Assembly (NCBI GenBank): GCA_045543455.1
Contig: JAZQMK010000036.1
Span: forward strand, 1-64,000
Origin: SIG291 sp045543455
Lineage (GTDB): Bacteria > Bacillota > Clostridia > Lachnospirales > Lachnospiraceae
Length of the DNA stretch: 64,000 nucleotides
Direction of reading: 5' to 3'
Position 1 is the first letter of the stretch, and every line of letters begins with the position of its first letter. The notes below the pieces were generated by a model. It had not been told where the DNA came from and did no database searches. It saw only the letters and a program-made list of their open reading frames with translations. Of the stretch, positions 34,989 to 44,020 are shown piece after piece. Made by a program: the position numbers and the translations under genes.

Positions 34989-35945
34989 ATGACATCTAAC
35001 AATTCAAAAAAATCTAATGGTGGCGAATATCGTACGCTACAGAGTCTTAATCTAATTGACTCGTTTTTATTCCAGGAATTTACAGAAAAAGAAGAAAATG
35101 CAAAGTTGCTTGCAAAGCTTATAGTTAAACGTGTAACAGGTATAGAATTAGATGATAACATATTAGTGGAAAATGAAAAAGTAATTAATGGCGTAAAACT
35201 AGGTCTGCGTGGCATAAGAATGGACATTCGTGTCATAGAAAGAAATGGAGAAAAGGTAACGAGAATTCATAATATAGAACCTAATATATATCAAGAGAAA
35301 GATTTACCTTATCGTTGCAGGTATTACCAGTCAATTACAGATGCAAAATATTTAAAAAGTGGTTGTAAATTTAGAGAGCTTCCTACTTTGGTATCAATTT
35401 GGATATTAGAACAGGATTTGTTTGGAGAAAACCGAATGATGTATACTGTAAAAAATATGGTGGAAGAAAATCCTTCAATAGTGTATAATGATGGTGTAAC
35501 AAAGATATTCTTATATACTAAAGGCAAGATAGGAGGTTCTAAAGAACTGGAATCTTTGCTTAAGTATATGAGTGACACTAATATAAATAATGCAGTTGAC
35601 ACAGAGTTGGAGACAGTACATACCATAGTTAGTGCAATTAAGGAAGACGAAGGGATTGGTGATCGTTATATGACACTTCAAGACATGATAGATTACGAAA
35701 AAGACTTAAGTTATGATAAGGGTAAGGAAGATGGTTTTGAACTTGGAGAGGCTGCGGGAATATCTCAGGGAATATCGCAGGGGATATCGCAGGGAATATC
35801 TCAGGGAAGAATACTTCTTATAACATCAGGTCTTAAGAATAGAGTGTCTGAGGAACAGATAGTTAATATGCTTATAGATGGTTACTCAATGACAAAAGAA
35901 GAGGCGACAAAGTTAGTTGTACAAGTAAAAGAACAGAATAATTAA
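34989..35945 (+). CDS. Rpn family nuclease / PD-(D/E)XK putative transposase
   Basis: 318 aa; ribosome binding site AAAGGGG. The N-terminal 250 residues match the Rpn / PD-(D/E)XK transposase-like family: LIDSFLFQEFTEKEENAKLL, then a conserved RMDIRVIE (metal-site Asp), NIEPNIYQEKDLPYRCRYYQ and LPTLVSIWIL. Rpn proteins are DNA endonucleases reported to promote RecA-independent recombination, and some act in phage defence. Residues about 255-275 hold a GISQ repeat (four copies), followed by a short C-terminal domain. The gene has its own promoter and terminator and is enclosed by a perfect 14-bp inverted repeat. Confidence 0.8.
   Translation: MTSNNSKKSNGGEYRTLQSLNLIDSFLFQEFTEKEENAKLLAKLIVKRVTGIELDDNILVENEKVINGVKLGLRGIRMDIRVIERNGEKVTRIHNIEPNIYQEKDLPYRCRYYQSITDAKYLKSGCKFRELPTLVSIWILEQDLFGENRMMYTVKNMVEENPSIVYNDGVTKIFLYTKGKIGGSKELESLLKYMSDTNINNAVDTELETVHTIVSAIKEDEGIGDRYMTLQDMIDYEKDLSYDKGKEDGFELGEAAGISQGISQGISQGISQGRILLITSGLKNRVSEEQIVNMLIDGYSMTKEEATKLVVQVKEQNN
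35755..35808 (+). repeat. 12-base in-frame tandem repeat (GISQ)
   Basis: About four copies of a GGAATATCTCAG-like unit encode GISQ repeats between the nuclease and C-terminal parts. Copy number could vary without loss of frame. Confidence 0.75.
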
Positions 35946-35957
35946 TAATAAATGTTA

Positions 35958-35971
35958 GTTGGAACAATGTC
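35958..35971. repeat. 14-bp inverted repeat, right arm
   Basis: GTTGGAACAATGTC is the perfect reverse complement of 34962-34975. It is placed 13 bases after the Rpn stop and directly before the terminator. Confidence 0.85.
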
Positions 35972-35972
35972 A

Positions 35973-36002
35973 AAAGCTCAGCCATTTGAGGCTGAGCTTT
36001 AA
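35973..36002. terminator. Bidirectional terminator
   Basis: AAAGCTCAGCC pairs with GGCTGAGCTTT across a 6-base loop, between the convergent Rpn and rqcH genes. Confidence 0.85.
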
Positions 36003-36006
36003 ATAT

Positions 36007-37740
36007 TCAATTTAACAATTTCTTTAATTCATCAGGCTTTATATTCATTGAATAATTAGTGTAATACACTACAAATCCTGGTTTCGTCTGATTAGGTTTT
36101 TTGATATTTTTCTTTTGTGTATAGTCTATTTCAACCTTTTCTTGGTCACGACCTTTTGAATAAAATGCTGCTAATGCGGCTGCTTCTTCAAATGTGCGAT
36201 CCGGCAGTTCCTGTCCGTTAGATTTTACAATTACATGGGAGCCTGGTAGGGCTTTAGCGTGGAACCACCAGTCGTTACCTGTTGCAAAATCAAAGGTTAA
36301 ATAATCATTTTGATAGTTGTTTTTTCCGACATATATATCAAAGCCGTCGCTGGAAACATAGTGGAAAGGCTTACTTGTAATTTTTTGCTTTTTACCACTT
36401 ACCTTTTTCTTGATATATCCATATTGAGACATTTCTTCCTTTAACTCTACAAGGTCTTCTTCGTTAAGGGCTATGTCAAGAGCAGTATTAATTGATTCTA
36501 AATGCTCAATTTCTTCCTTTGTTTCCTTGGTTTGTACCTGCAAGGCTTCGTTAGTTCGCTTTAATTTGTTGTAACGTTCAAAATATTTTAAAGCATTTTC
36601 CTTAATTGTAAGGCTTTTATCTAAAGGAATTGACATATCGCAATTGTCGTAATAATTAAATACATTTACTTTATCTTCTCCATCTTTTAGAGAATGCATA
36701 TAGGTAGTGAGAAGTTCGCCATAAATGCGATATTTATCTCTTTTTATAGTGTCAGCAAGTTGATTTTCCTGAAGACTTAATTTTTTGTAATTACGTTCAA
36801 GGGCGTTAGATACGATTTTGCGTAAATCAAAGGATTTTTGTCGTATTCTTGTAACTACGCTTTTGGAAATATAATAGTCTTCAATGAGCTTGCTTATGGA
36901 ATCATATTGGACAGAAGAAAGATCTTCGTACACATTTAAGCAAAGGGAAGAAAAATCCTTTAGCACCTCGTCTTCATATACGATATTAGGGGTATATAAA
37001 GCATTTTTTACGTCATCAATAAGTTGGGAAAATATATTATATATGTGTAATTGTTCAGTTTCGTTAAATGTGTTAGCGCAAAGAGCAGAATCAATGCTTG
37101 CGTTGTAGCAGATTTCTTCTGCAATTATAGGACTAATGCCTGTAAATGATGTGTAAATAGCCTTTTTTAAATCCATAGGCTTTGCAAATACTTGATTTTT
37201 GAAAGCTTCATAATCGGTGTTAAGGGGATTAAGGCTGTCTTTTTGGGATGCAATAAAATAATCTCTGCCGGGAAGTACTTCACGTACGGAACTGATAGCT
37301 GCAGAAACTCTTTTTATGCTGTCTAATATTTTATAATTATCATCACAAAAGATTATATTACTGTGCTTGCCCATTATCTCAATAATGAGATGTTTTTGGC
37401 ACAAATCACCCATTTCGTTAAGGTGTTCAATTGTAAAGTCTATTATTCTTTCAAGTCCCGGTTGGGTGATGGCGGTAATGCGGCCATTGTTTAGGTGCTT
37501 GCGAAGAAGCATACAAAAATTTGGTGCCGTAAGGGGACTTGGTTTATTGTTGTCTGTCAAATATATAAGAGGAAGACTAGGGTTAGCGCTGATTAAAATT
37601 CTGTATTGATTTTTATCATTTTTTATTGTAATGAGTAATTCATCATTTTCAGGCTGAGCAATTTTATAAATTCTTCCATTAAGTAATAATTCGTTAAATT
37701 CTGATACCAGATTAGATATCACTATACCGTCAAAAGCCAT
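36007..37740 (-). CDS. rqcH: Rqc2-homolog RqcH (NFACT family)
   Basis: 577 aa, ribosome binding site TTGGAGA. NFACT-N domain (MAFDGIVISNLVSEFNELLL), coiled-coil middle (about 290-430) and NFACT-R domain at the C-terminus (GNDWWFHAKALPGSHVIV, about 490-510). Long annotated as a fibronectin-binding protein. RqcH binds obstructed 50S subunits and recruits tRNA-Ala to add alanine tails that mark stalled chains for degradation. Cytoplasmic. Divergent from yicC. Confidence 0.92.
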   Translation of the reverse strand: MAFDGIVISNLVSEFNELLLNGRIYKIAQPENDELLITIKNDKNQYRILISANPSLPLIYLTDNNKPSPLTAPNFCMLLRKHLNNGRITAITQPGLERIIDFTIEHLNEMGDLCQKHLIIEIMGKHSNIIFCDDNYKILDSIKRVSAAISSVREVLPGRDYFIASQKDSLNPLNTDYEAFKNQVFAKPMDLKKAIYTSFTGISPIIAEEICYNASIDSALCANTFNETEQLHIYNIFSQLIDDVKNALYTPNIVYEDEVLKDFSSLCLNVYEDLSSVQYDSISKLIEDYYISKSVVTRIRQKSFDLRKIVSNALERNYKKLSLQENQLADTIKRDKYRIYGELLTTYMHSLKDGEDKVNVFNYYDNCDMSIPLDKSLTIKENALKYFERYNKLKRTNEALQVQTKETKEEIEHLESINTALDIALNEEDLVELKEEMSQYGYIKKKVSGKKQKITSKPFHYVSSDGFDIYVGKNNYQNDYLTFDFATGNDWWFHAKALPGSHVIVKSNGQELPDRTFEEAAALAAFYSKGRDQEKVEIDYTQKKNIKKPNQTKPGFVVYYTNYSMNIKPDELKKLLN

Positions 37741-37784
37741 AACTATTCTCCAAATATTTTTTTAATATTATAACATCATTTTTC

Positions 37785-37813
37785 TTGAAAAATCTAGTAG
37801 ATGTTAGTATAAT
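37785..37813 (+). promoter_or_regulatory. Promoter of yicC operon
   Basis: -35 TTGAAA at 37785-37790 and -10 TATAAT at 37808-37813 with a 17-base spacer. Confidence 0.65.
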
Positions 37814-37888
37814 TATATGGTATATTGTTAATTTGTGTAAAATGCACCAATTAAATTTGTTATATTATTTGATGATTGGAGATACATT

Positions 37889-38767
37889 ATGATAAAGAGT
37901 ATGACCGGTTTTGGAAGATGTGAGGTAGCTGATGAAAAGTACAAGATTACAGTAGAGATGAAGTCAGTTAATCACAGATATTTAGAAACAGGAATTAAGA
38001 TGCCTAAGAAACTTAATTATTTTGAAGCAGGTATTAGAGGTTTACTTAAAAAATATATCCAAAGAGGTAAGGTTGATATTTTCATTACTTATGAAGATTA
38101 CAATGAGAATAAATTAAGTTTAAAATATAATCAGGAGCTTGCTAAGGAATATGTTGATATTATGAAACAGATTTCAGAACAGTTTGATTTGGTAAATGAT
38201 ATGAAGTCATATACCATAGCTAAGATGCCTGAGGTTATTGTTGCTGAGGAAGCAACTCTTGATGACACACAGCTGTGGGAAGGTTTACAAAAGGCTATAG
38301 AGGGAGCATGCGAGCAATTTGTAAATACAAGAATTGCAGAAGGCGAGCATCTTAAAAATGATTTGATTGAAAAGCTTGACGGTATGCTTGAAAATGTAGC
38401 TTTTATTGAACAAAGAAGTCCACAGATTATTACAGAATATAAGAATAAATTAGAAAATAAGGTAAGAGAGCTTCTTAGTGAAAGTTCAATTGATAATGCA
38501 AGGATAGCAACAGAGGTAACTATTTTTGCAGATAAGATTTGTGTGGATGAAGAGATAGTAAGATTAAAAAGTCACATTTCTAATACTAAGAATACCTTAA
38601 TTGAAGGTGGAAGTGTAGGTCGTAAGCTTGATTTCATAGCTCAGGAGATGAATAGAGAAGCTAATACTATCCTTTCAAAGATTAATGATATTGCTATTGC
38701 AAATGTAGCAATTGAGTTAAAAACAGATATCGAAAAAGTAAGAGAACAAATTCAAAATATAGAATAA
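37889..38767 (+). CDS. yicC: YicC family endoribonuclease
   Basis: 292 aa. The start IKSMTGFGRCE and the VNHRYLE motif define the YicC/YloC family, and the C-terminal DUF1732 has EMNREANTILSK. Members are endoribonucleases involved in RNA turnover. First gene of the conserved Firmicutes block yicC-remA-gmk-rpoZ. The ribosome binding site (TTGGAGA) is moderate. Confidence 0.92.
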   Translation: MIKSMTGFGRCEVADEKYKITVEMKSVNHRYLETGIKMPKKLNYFEAGIRGLLKKYIQRGKVDIFITYEDYNENKLSLKYNQELAKEYVDIMKQISEQFDLVNDMKSYTIAKMPEVIVAEEATLDDTQLWEGLQKAIEGACEQFVNTRIAEGEHLKNDLIEKLDGMLENVAFIEQRSPQIITEYKNKLENKVRELLSESSIDNARIATEVTIFADKICVDEEIVRLKSHISNTKNTLIEGGSVGRKLDFIAQEMNREANTILSKINDIAIANVAIELKTDIEKVREQIQNIE

Positions 38768-38814
38768 ATACTTGATTTATATAACGAAATAAAGTATAAT
38801 AGTGAGGTTGCAAA

Positions 38815-39087
38815 GTGAATAGATTGGTTAATATTGGTTTTGGTAATGTTGTTAGTGCAGATAAGGTAGTGGCTATTATTACTTCGGATTCGGCTCCTGC
38901 TAAGAGGCTTATATCTCAGGCTAAGGATAAGGGTGTTATAGTGGATGCTACTCAGGGAAGAAAGACAAGAGCTATAATAGTGACAGATTCAAGTCATATA
39001 GTTTTATCAGCACTTCTTCCAGAAACTATTACTGCAAGATTTCATGGAACAGCTATCCAGGACAAGGTAGGTGAATGTGATGAATAA
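38815..39087 (+). CDS. remA: RemA-type matrix regulator (DUF370)
   Basis: 90 aa from a GTG at 38815 behind GAGG. Sequence INIGFGN-type start (LVNIGFGNVVSADKVVAI) and TQGRKTRAIIVTDS are diagnostic of RemA. In Bacillus subtilis RemA is a DNA-binding activator of biofilm matrix and osmoprotection genes. The stop overlaps the gmk start. Confidence 0.93.
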   Translation: MNRLVNIGFGNVVSADKVVAIITSDSAPAKRLISQAKDKGVIVDATQGRKTRAIIVTDSSHIVLSALLPETITARFHGTAIQDKVGECDE

Positions 39088-39700
39088 CAATGGTAAGTTA
39101 ATAGTTATTTCAGGTTTTTCAGGTGCCGGAAAGGGTACTGTGATTAAACATTTGTTAGGTGAATATTCCAACTATGTACTTTCTATATCAGCAACTACAA
39201 GAAAGCCAAGAACCGGTGAGGTTCATGGAAGGGAATATTTCTTTAAGACTGTTGATGAGTTTAAAGCTATGATTGCAAATGATGAGCTTGTAGAATATGC
39301 ACAGTATGTAGAGAATTATTATGGTACACCAAAGGCATATGTTGATACCTGTCTTAGTGAAGGCAAGAATGTTATTCTTGAAATTGAAATTCAGGGTGCC
39401 CTTAATATTAAGAAAAAGTTCCCACAAGCAGTATTGATTTTCATTACACCTCCATCAGCAGATGAATTAAAAGCTCGTTTGATTAACAGAGGTACTGAAG
39501 ATTTTGATACTATAATGGCAAGACTTCGACGCGCAAAGGAAGAAGCAGAAGGTGTTGAAAATTACGATTACATAATAGTTAATGATACTGTGGCAAAATG
39601 TGCACAGGACATTAATTCAGTTATTGTGGCTGAGTGCTCTAAGTCAGGCTACAAGCTGGATATTATTGATACTATTAAGGAAAGACTTGAAGATATATAA
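39080..39700 (+). CDS. gmk: Guanylate kinase
   Basis: 206 aa from ATG 39080, behind AGGTGA and overlapping the remA stop; two earlier GTG codons are less likely. P-loop SGFSGAGKGT, then SISATTRKPRTGEVHGREYF (the GMP-binding region) and YGTPKAYVD. Converts GMP and ATP to GDP and ADP in the cytoplasm. Full length. Confidence 0.96.
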   Translation: MNNNGKLIVISGFSGAGKGTVIKHLLGEYSNYVLSISATTRKPRTGEVHGREYFFKTVDEFKAMIANDELVEYAQYVENYYGTPKAYVDTCLSEGKNVILEIEIQGALNIKKKFPQAVLIFITPPSADELKARLINRGTEDFDTIMARLRRAKEEAEGVENYDYIIVNDTVAKCAQDINSVIVAECSKSGYKLDIIDTIKERLEDI

Positions 39701-39715
39701 GGAAGGAGAATGAAT

Positions 39716-39961
39716 ATGTTACATCCATCGTATTCAGATTTAATGGCAGTAGTAAATAGTGAGGTAGAAGCAGGTGAACATCCTGTAGTTCAGAGCAGAT
39801 ATTCAATTGTTATGGCTACTTCAAAGAGAGCAAGACAGATTATTGACAGAGATAAGGAGCTTGCACCAGATGCTAAAGATAATAGAAAACCACTTTCGAT
39901 TGCTGTAGAAGAATTACATCAGTCTAAGATTAAGATCGTAAGTGAAGAAACAGAAGAATAA
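39716..39961 (+). CDS. rpoZ: RNA polymerase omega subunit
   Basis: 81 aa from ATG 39716, chosen because GGAAGGAG lies 7 bases upstream; the ATG at 39710 is too close. MLHPSYSDLMAVVNSEVEA ... VVQSRYSIVMATSKRARQI ... KPLSIAVEEL is the omega fold. It helps assemble RNA polymerase. Confidence 0.93.
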   Translation: MLHPSYSDLMAVVNSEVEAGEHPVVQSRYSIVMATSKRARQIIDRDKELAPDAKDNRKPLSIAVEELHQSKIKIVSEETEE

Positions 39962-39965
39962 TAAT

Positions 39966-40002
39966 TACTGATATACATGTACTATGCGTGTATATCAGTT
40001 TT
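39966..40002 (+). terminator. Rho-independent terminator
   Basis: ACTGATATAC pairs with GTGTATATCAGT, followed by TTTTATT. It ends the yicC-rpoZ operon. Confidence 0.8.
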
Positions 40003-40034
40003 ATTATATAGATAAAATAAAAGGAGGAAAAGTA

Positions 40035-40937
40035 ATGGAATATGTTTTAAAGACAACAGAAATGACTAAAATTTATTCCGGGAAAAAAGTTGTCGATTCT
40101 GTGAATATGACTATTAAAAAAGGTGATATTTACGGCTTTATCGGCGAAAATGGAGCTGGTAAGACTACTATGATGAGAATGATAGTTGGACTTGCTAATG
40201 TAAGTAAAGGAGGCTTTACTTTATTTGAAAGTGATAATGCAGATGAAGGCAGACAAAAAATAGGCTGTGTTATTGAAAATCCCGCGCTATATCTTAACAT
40301 GACAGCTAAGGATAATATAGAAGCTTTCAGAAGATTAAAGGGTATTGATGATAAAAATATTGTTGATGAAGTATTGTCAATTGTAGGTCTAGAAGATACA
40401 GGTAAGAAAAAGGTTAAAAACTTTTCTCTTGGTATGAAGCAAAGACTTAGTATAGCAATAGCTATTCTTAATAAGCCAGAGTTTCTTATTCTTGATGAGC
40501 CTATCAATGGTCTTGATCCTACTGGTATTATTGAAGTAAGAGACCTTATTCTAAAGTTAAACAAAGAAAATAATATGACTGTTATGGTTTCAAGTCATAT
40601 TTTAGGTGAACTTTCCAAAGTGGCAACTCGCTATGGTGTTATTAGAAAGGGACAGTTAGTTGAGGAGTTTGCAGCGGAAGAATTAAGCGAAAAATGTAAG
40701 CAGCATATTGAAGTATGCGTTGAGGATGTGGAAAAAGCCAAGTCTATACTTGAAAATGTTCTTAATATTAAGGATTACGAAGTTGCAGATAATACCATAA
40801 AGATTTTTACAGAGCTAGATAAGAGCGCGCAGATAAATATGACACTTTGCAAAAATGATGTTATGGTTAAGACTGTTGTGTTTGCAGGTAAGGATCTTGA
40901 AACATACTTTATTGAGACGATGGGAGGTAAGAGATAA
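40035..40937 (+). CDS. ABC transporter ATP-binding protein
   Basis: 300 aa from ATG 40035 behind AAGGAGG; an earlier in-frame ATG lies in the terminator. Walker A GENGAGKTT, signature FSLGMKQRLSIA, Walker B FLILDEPINGLDP and the H-loop SSHILGEL are all present. The family is the BcrA/CcmA-type drug or peptide exporter ATPase. It pairs with the permease that follows, whose ATG overlaps this stop (TAATG). Substrate unknown. Confidence 0.92.
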   Translation: MEYVLKTTEMTKIYSGKKVVDSVNMTIKKGDIYGFIGENGAGKTTMMRMIVGLANVSKGGFTLFESDNADEGRQKIGCVIENPALYLNMTAKDNIEAFRRLKGIDDKNIVDEVLSIVGLEDTGKKKVKNFSLGMKQRLSIAIAILNKPEFLILDEPINGLDPTGIIEVRDLILKLNKENNMTVMVSSHILGELSKVATRYGVIRKGQLVEEFAAEELSEKCKQHIEVCVEDVEKAKSILENVLNIKDYEVADNTIKIFTELDKSAQINMTLCKNDVMVKTVVFAGKDLETYFIETMGGKR

Positions 40938-41872
40938 TGAAAGATTTAATTAAAATGGAGTTATTTAAATGGCGTAAAAGTAAATCTTTTGTTGTTTGCT
41001 CTATAATCGCTGTTGGTCTTATGATATTTGTTATTGCTACATTTGCAGCTTTAGGTGCTATGCTTGAGATTTTAGAAGAAGAAACAAAAGCACAGTTAGA
41101 AGCTGAGAAACCTGCGATGATTCAGGAATATGTAAATCAGGGTATGACACAGGAAGAAGCCGAGGCACAGGTAGAAAAAGATATGGCTTCAATGGAAGTT
41201 GTAGTAAGTGCAGAAATGGGTGGATTTGATGGTCAGAATCTTTTAGTTAATGGTGCTTACAATTCATCAGTACATATTTTAATAGCGATATTTGTTGCTT
41301 TGTTTACAACTGCAGAATTTTCATCAGGAACTATGAAGATTATGGTTGCTAGTGGTAAGGGCAGAAGTAAAATTTATCTGTCAAAGCTTTTAGTTAACAG
41401 TATAGCGGCAACAATTATGATGATATTACCGATTTTAGTTGGTGTTGCAGGTGGAACTCTTATATGGGGATTTTATCCTGAAAGTGGTGCTATAGCGGCT
41501 AAAACTGTAGTTTTATTGTTAGTGGCACAGTTTGTTTTGAATATTGCAATTACAGCAATGTTTATGGCTGTTTCAATGATTTTCCGTTCTCTTGGTGCAG
41601 CTATTGCTTTGAATATAGCTATGTTCCAATTTTCAACAATAATTTTTGCATTGGCAGATGCATTAGTTGATTATGTTGTTAAGATGATGGAAATTGAAAA
41701 ATTGAGTGTAAAACCATCGGAATTATGGATTATCAATGCATTTGTTAATTCATCTATGCCGGCAAATTTCAAGATGGAAACATTTACAAGAAATATGATT
41801 CTTGGTGTAGTGTATTTTGTCGTATTTACAGTAATAGGACTTCTTGCATTTAGAAAGAGAGATATAAAATAA
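40937..41872 (+). CDS. ABC-2 type transporter permease
   Basis: 311 aa. One N-terminal membrane helix, a Glu/Gln-rich extracellular loop (about 45-100) and five more helices (about 105-300). The architecture matches ABC-2 permeases that work with BcrA-type ATPases. Translationally coupled to the ATPase upstream and to the HAD gene downstream (TAATG overlaps). Possible bacitracin/lantibiotic-type resistance or lipid export; not decidable here. Confidence 0.85.
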   Translation: MKDLIKMELFKWRKSKSFVVCSIIAVGLMIFVIATFAALGAMLEILEEETKAQLEAEKPAMIQEYVNQGMTQEEAEAQVEKDMASMEVVVSAEMGGFDGQNLLVNGAYNSSVHILIAIFVALFTTAEFSSGTMKIMVASGKGRSKIYLSKLLVNSIAATIMMILPILVGVAGGTLIWGFYPESGAIAAKTVVLLLVAQFVLNIAITAMFMAVSMIFRSLGAAIALNIAMFQFSTIIFALADALVDYVVKMMEIEKLSVKPSELWIINAFVNSSMPANFKMETFTRNMILGVVYFVVFTVIGLLAFRKRDIK

Positions 41873-42675
41873 TGAGCTACAAAATAATAGCATTGGATTT
41901 AGACGGCACACTTGTTAATTCTAATAAGGAATTGACTGCTGCAACAAAAGATGCCCTTATAAAGGCACAGGAAAATGGCATAAAACTTGTATTGGCGTCA
42001 GGAAGACCTGTAAAAGGGATTCAGCCTTTGGCTGATGAATTAAAGCTTTCTAAGTATGGCGGATATATTTTATCTTTAAACGGAAGCTTTGTGCTTGACT
42101 GCAAAACTAAAGAGGTTATGTATGCCAATTATTTCCCTGATGAAATGATTAAACCTATATGTGATTACGCAAAAGAACATAATGCAGCAGCCTTAAGTTA
42201 TGACAACGAGCTTGTAATAACTGAAAAACCAGAAGATGAATATGTTAAGATTGAGGCCAAAATCAACAATATGGATATTAAAAAGGTTGATGATATGGTT
42301 AGCTATATCAATTACAAAATCAATAAGATTTTAGTGGTTGGCGAGCCTTGGTATATGGCTGAACTTACAAAGGATATGGTGGAAAGGTTTTCTACGAAGC
42401 TTGAAGTGTATCGTTCAGCACCATTTTTTATTGAAGTGGTTCCAAAGGGCGTAGATAAAGCGGAATCGCTTAAACGTCTGCTTGAAAAAATAGGAATGAC
42501 AAGAGAAGAATTAATTGCATTTGGTGACGGATATAATGATGTATCAATGATTAAATTTGCAGGTCTTGGAATTGCTATGAAAAATGGCTGTGAGGATATT
42601 CATGCTGTAGCTGATTATATAACAGCTTCTAATGATGAAGATGGTATAGCAAAAGCTCTCGAAAAGTTTGTATAG
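41872..42675 (+). CDS. Cof-type HAD-IIB phosphatase
   Basis: 267 aa. Motif I ALDLDGTLVNS, motif II LASGRP and the C-terminal motif FGDGYNDVSMI are complete, with the Cof-type cap in the middle. Such enzymes dephosphorylate sugar phosphates, FMN or other small metabolites. Start overlaps the permease stop. Cytoplasmic. Confidence 0.92.
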   Translation: MSYKIIALDLDGTLVNSNKELTAATKDALIKAQENGIKLVLASGRPVKGIQPLADELKLSKYGGYILSLNGSFVLDCKTKEVMYANYFPDEMIKPICDYAKEHNAAALSYDNELVITEKPEDEYVKIEAKINNMDIKKVDDMVSYINYKINKILVVGEPWYMAELTKDMVERFSTKLEVYRSAPFFIEVVPKGVDKAESLKRLLEKIGMTREELIAFGDGYNDVSMIKFAGLGIAMKNGCEDIHAVADYITASNDEDGIAKALEKFV

Positions 42676-42723
42676 AATGTATAACATCATCATAAGATAT
42701 AAAAAAACTTAAGGTGATGTAAA

Positions 42724-43923
42724 ATGAAAATAAGAATTATAATTGCATTAACTGTTATGTCTATAATGGTTAATGCAATTTTTTTGTGTGAGTGTATGGG
42801 TGCAGAATTAGGTCTTTATGCAAAATATGCCTGTCTTATGGATGGTGACAGTGGTAGAGTTATATACTCTAAAGAAGGGGAGGTTGCGGTACCAATAGCC
42901 AGTACAACTAAAATTTTAACCTGCATAATTGCTTTGGAAAATGGCAATATAAAAGATGTGGTAAAGGTTTCGAAATATGCCTCTACTATGCCTGATGTAC
43001 AGCTTGGAATAAGAGAAAATGAAGAGTATTATTTAAAGGATTTGTTGTATTCACTTATGCTTGAATCTCACAATGACAGCGCTGTGGCAATTGCAGAGCA
43101 TATAAGTGGAAGTGTGGAAGAGTTTGCAAGTTTAATGAATGAAAAAGCTACTCAGATAGGATGTGTGGATGCTTATTTTATAACACCAAACGGTCTTGAC
43201 AAGGAGGATGAAAATGGATGTCATAGGGCAAGCGCAATAGATGTTGCAAAGATAATGAGATATTGCATAACTAAGTCTCCAAAAGCAAAAGAATTTATTG
43301 AACTGACAAAAACACCATCATATACATTTTCAGAAGTGAATAAAAAAAGACATTTCAGTGTGTCTAATAAAAATGCTTTTCTTAATATGATGGATGGTGT
43401 AATAAGTGGAAAAACCGGTTTTACCAATGGCGCGGGATATTGCTATGTTACTGCTGTGAAGAAAGATAATAACATATATATTGCAGTGGTTTTAGCCTGT
43501 GGTTGGCCACCGCATAAAACCTACAAATGGTCTGATACTAAAAAGCTTATAAAATACGGAATTACCAATTATAGAGAAATATATTTGCCTGATATGGAAC
43601 TTGATAAAAATGTGTTTGGACCAGTGTGGGTAAAAGGTGCAAAAACTAATAGAATTGATGAAAAAATATATGCTCAAATTGAAATAGTAAGTGATGCGAA
43701 TAACGATAAGGTATTAGCTGAAAATGATGAAAAAATAGAAGTGAAATATGAGATTAAAGAAAGTGTTACGGCGCCTGTTAAAAAAGGAACAATCATAGGT
43801 AATATAAAGTATTACATAGGAGGAAAATTGGTAAATGTCGATATGATTGTTATAGGCAAAAACTATGAAAAAAAGGATTTTAAATGGTGTTTGACCCAAG
43901 TGAAAAATGCTATGTTCTTTTAA
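42724..43923 (+). CDS. dacF: D-alanyl-D-alanine carboxypeptidase (DacF/PBP5-like)
   Basis: 399 aa, ribosome binding site AAGGTGATG. The signal peptide is about 27 residues. The serine peptidase S11 triad motifs are present: STTK (SxxK, about 60-63), SHN (SxN, about 116-118) and KTG (about 225-227). The C-terminal part is the PBP5-type beta domain ending in a hydrophobic/amphipathic segment that may anchor it to the membrane. It trims the terminal D-Ala of peptidoglycan stem peptides outside the membrane. Confidence 0.92.
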   Translation: MKIRIIIALTVMSIMVNAIFLCECMGAELGLYAKYACLMDGDSGRVIYSKEGEVAVPIASTTKILTCIIALENGNIKDVVKVSKYASTMPDVQLGIRENEEYYLKDLLYSLMLESHNDSAVAIAEHISGSVEEFASLMNEKATQIGCVDAYFITPNGLDKEDENGCHRASAIDVAKIMRYCITKSPKAKEFIELTKTPSYTFSEVNKKRHFSVSNKNAFLNMMDGVISGKTGFTNGAGYCYVTAVKKDNNIYIAVVLACGWPPHKTYKWSDTKKLIKYGITNYREIYLPDMELDKNVFGPVWVKGAKTNRIDEKIYAQIEIVSDANNDKVLAENDEKIEVKYEIKESVTAPVKKGTIIGNIKYYIGGKLVNVDMIVIGKNYEKKDFKWCLTQVKNAMFF

Positions 43924-43944
43924 TGTATATTTACAATATTTTAC

Positions 43945-43973
43945 TTGTTATTTATTGGATTTCGGTATATAAT
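43945..43973 (+). promoter_or_regulatory. Predicted promoter of biotin decarboxylase cluster
   Basis: -35 TTGTTA at 43945-43950 and -10 TATAAT at 43968-43973, spacer 17. A second TATAAT overlaps downstream. Confidence 0.5.
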
Positions 43974-44020
43974 TATAATCGGCAGATTTTAGGAAATTAT
44001 AATATATGGAGGTTGACATA

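Noticed and set aside
39984..40034. Earlier start for the ABC ATPase gene
   Set aside because: The upstream ATG lies within the rpoZ terminator; AAGGAGG directly precedes the ATG at 40035.
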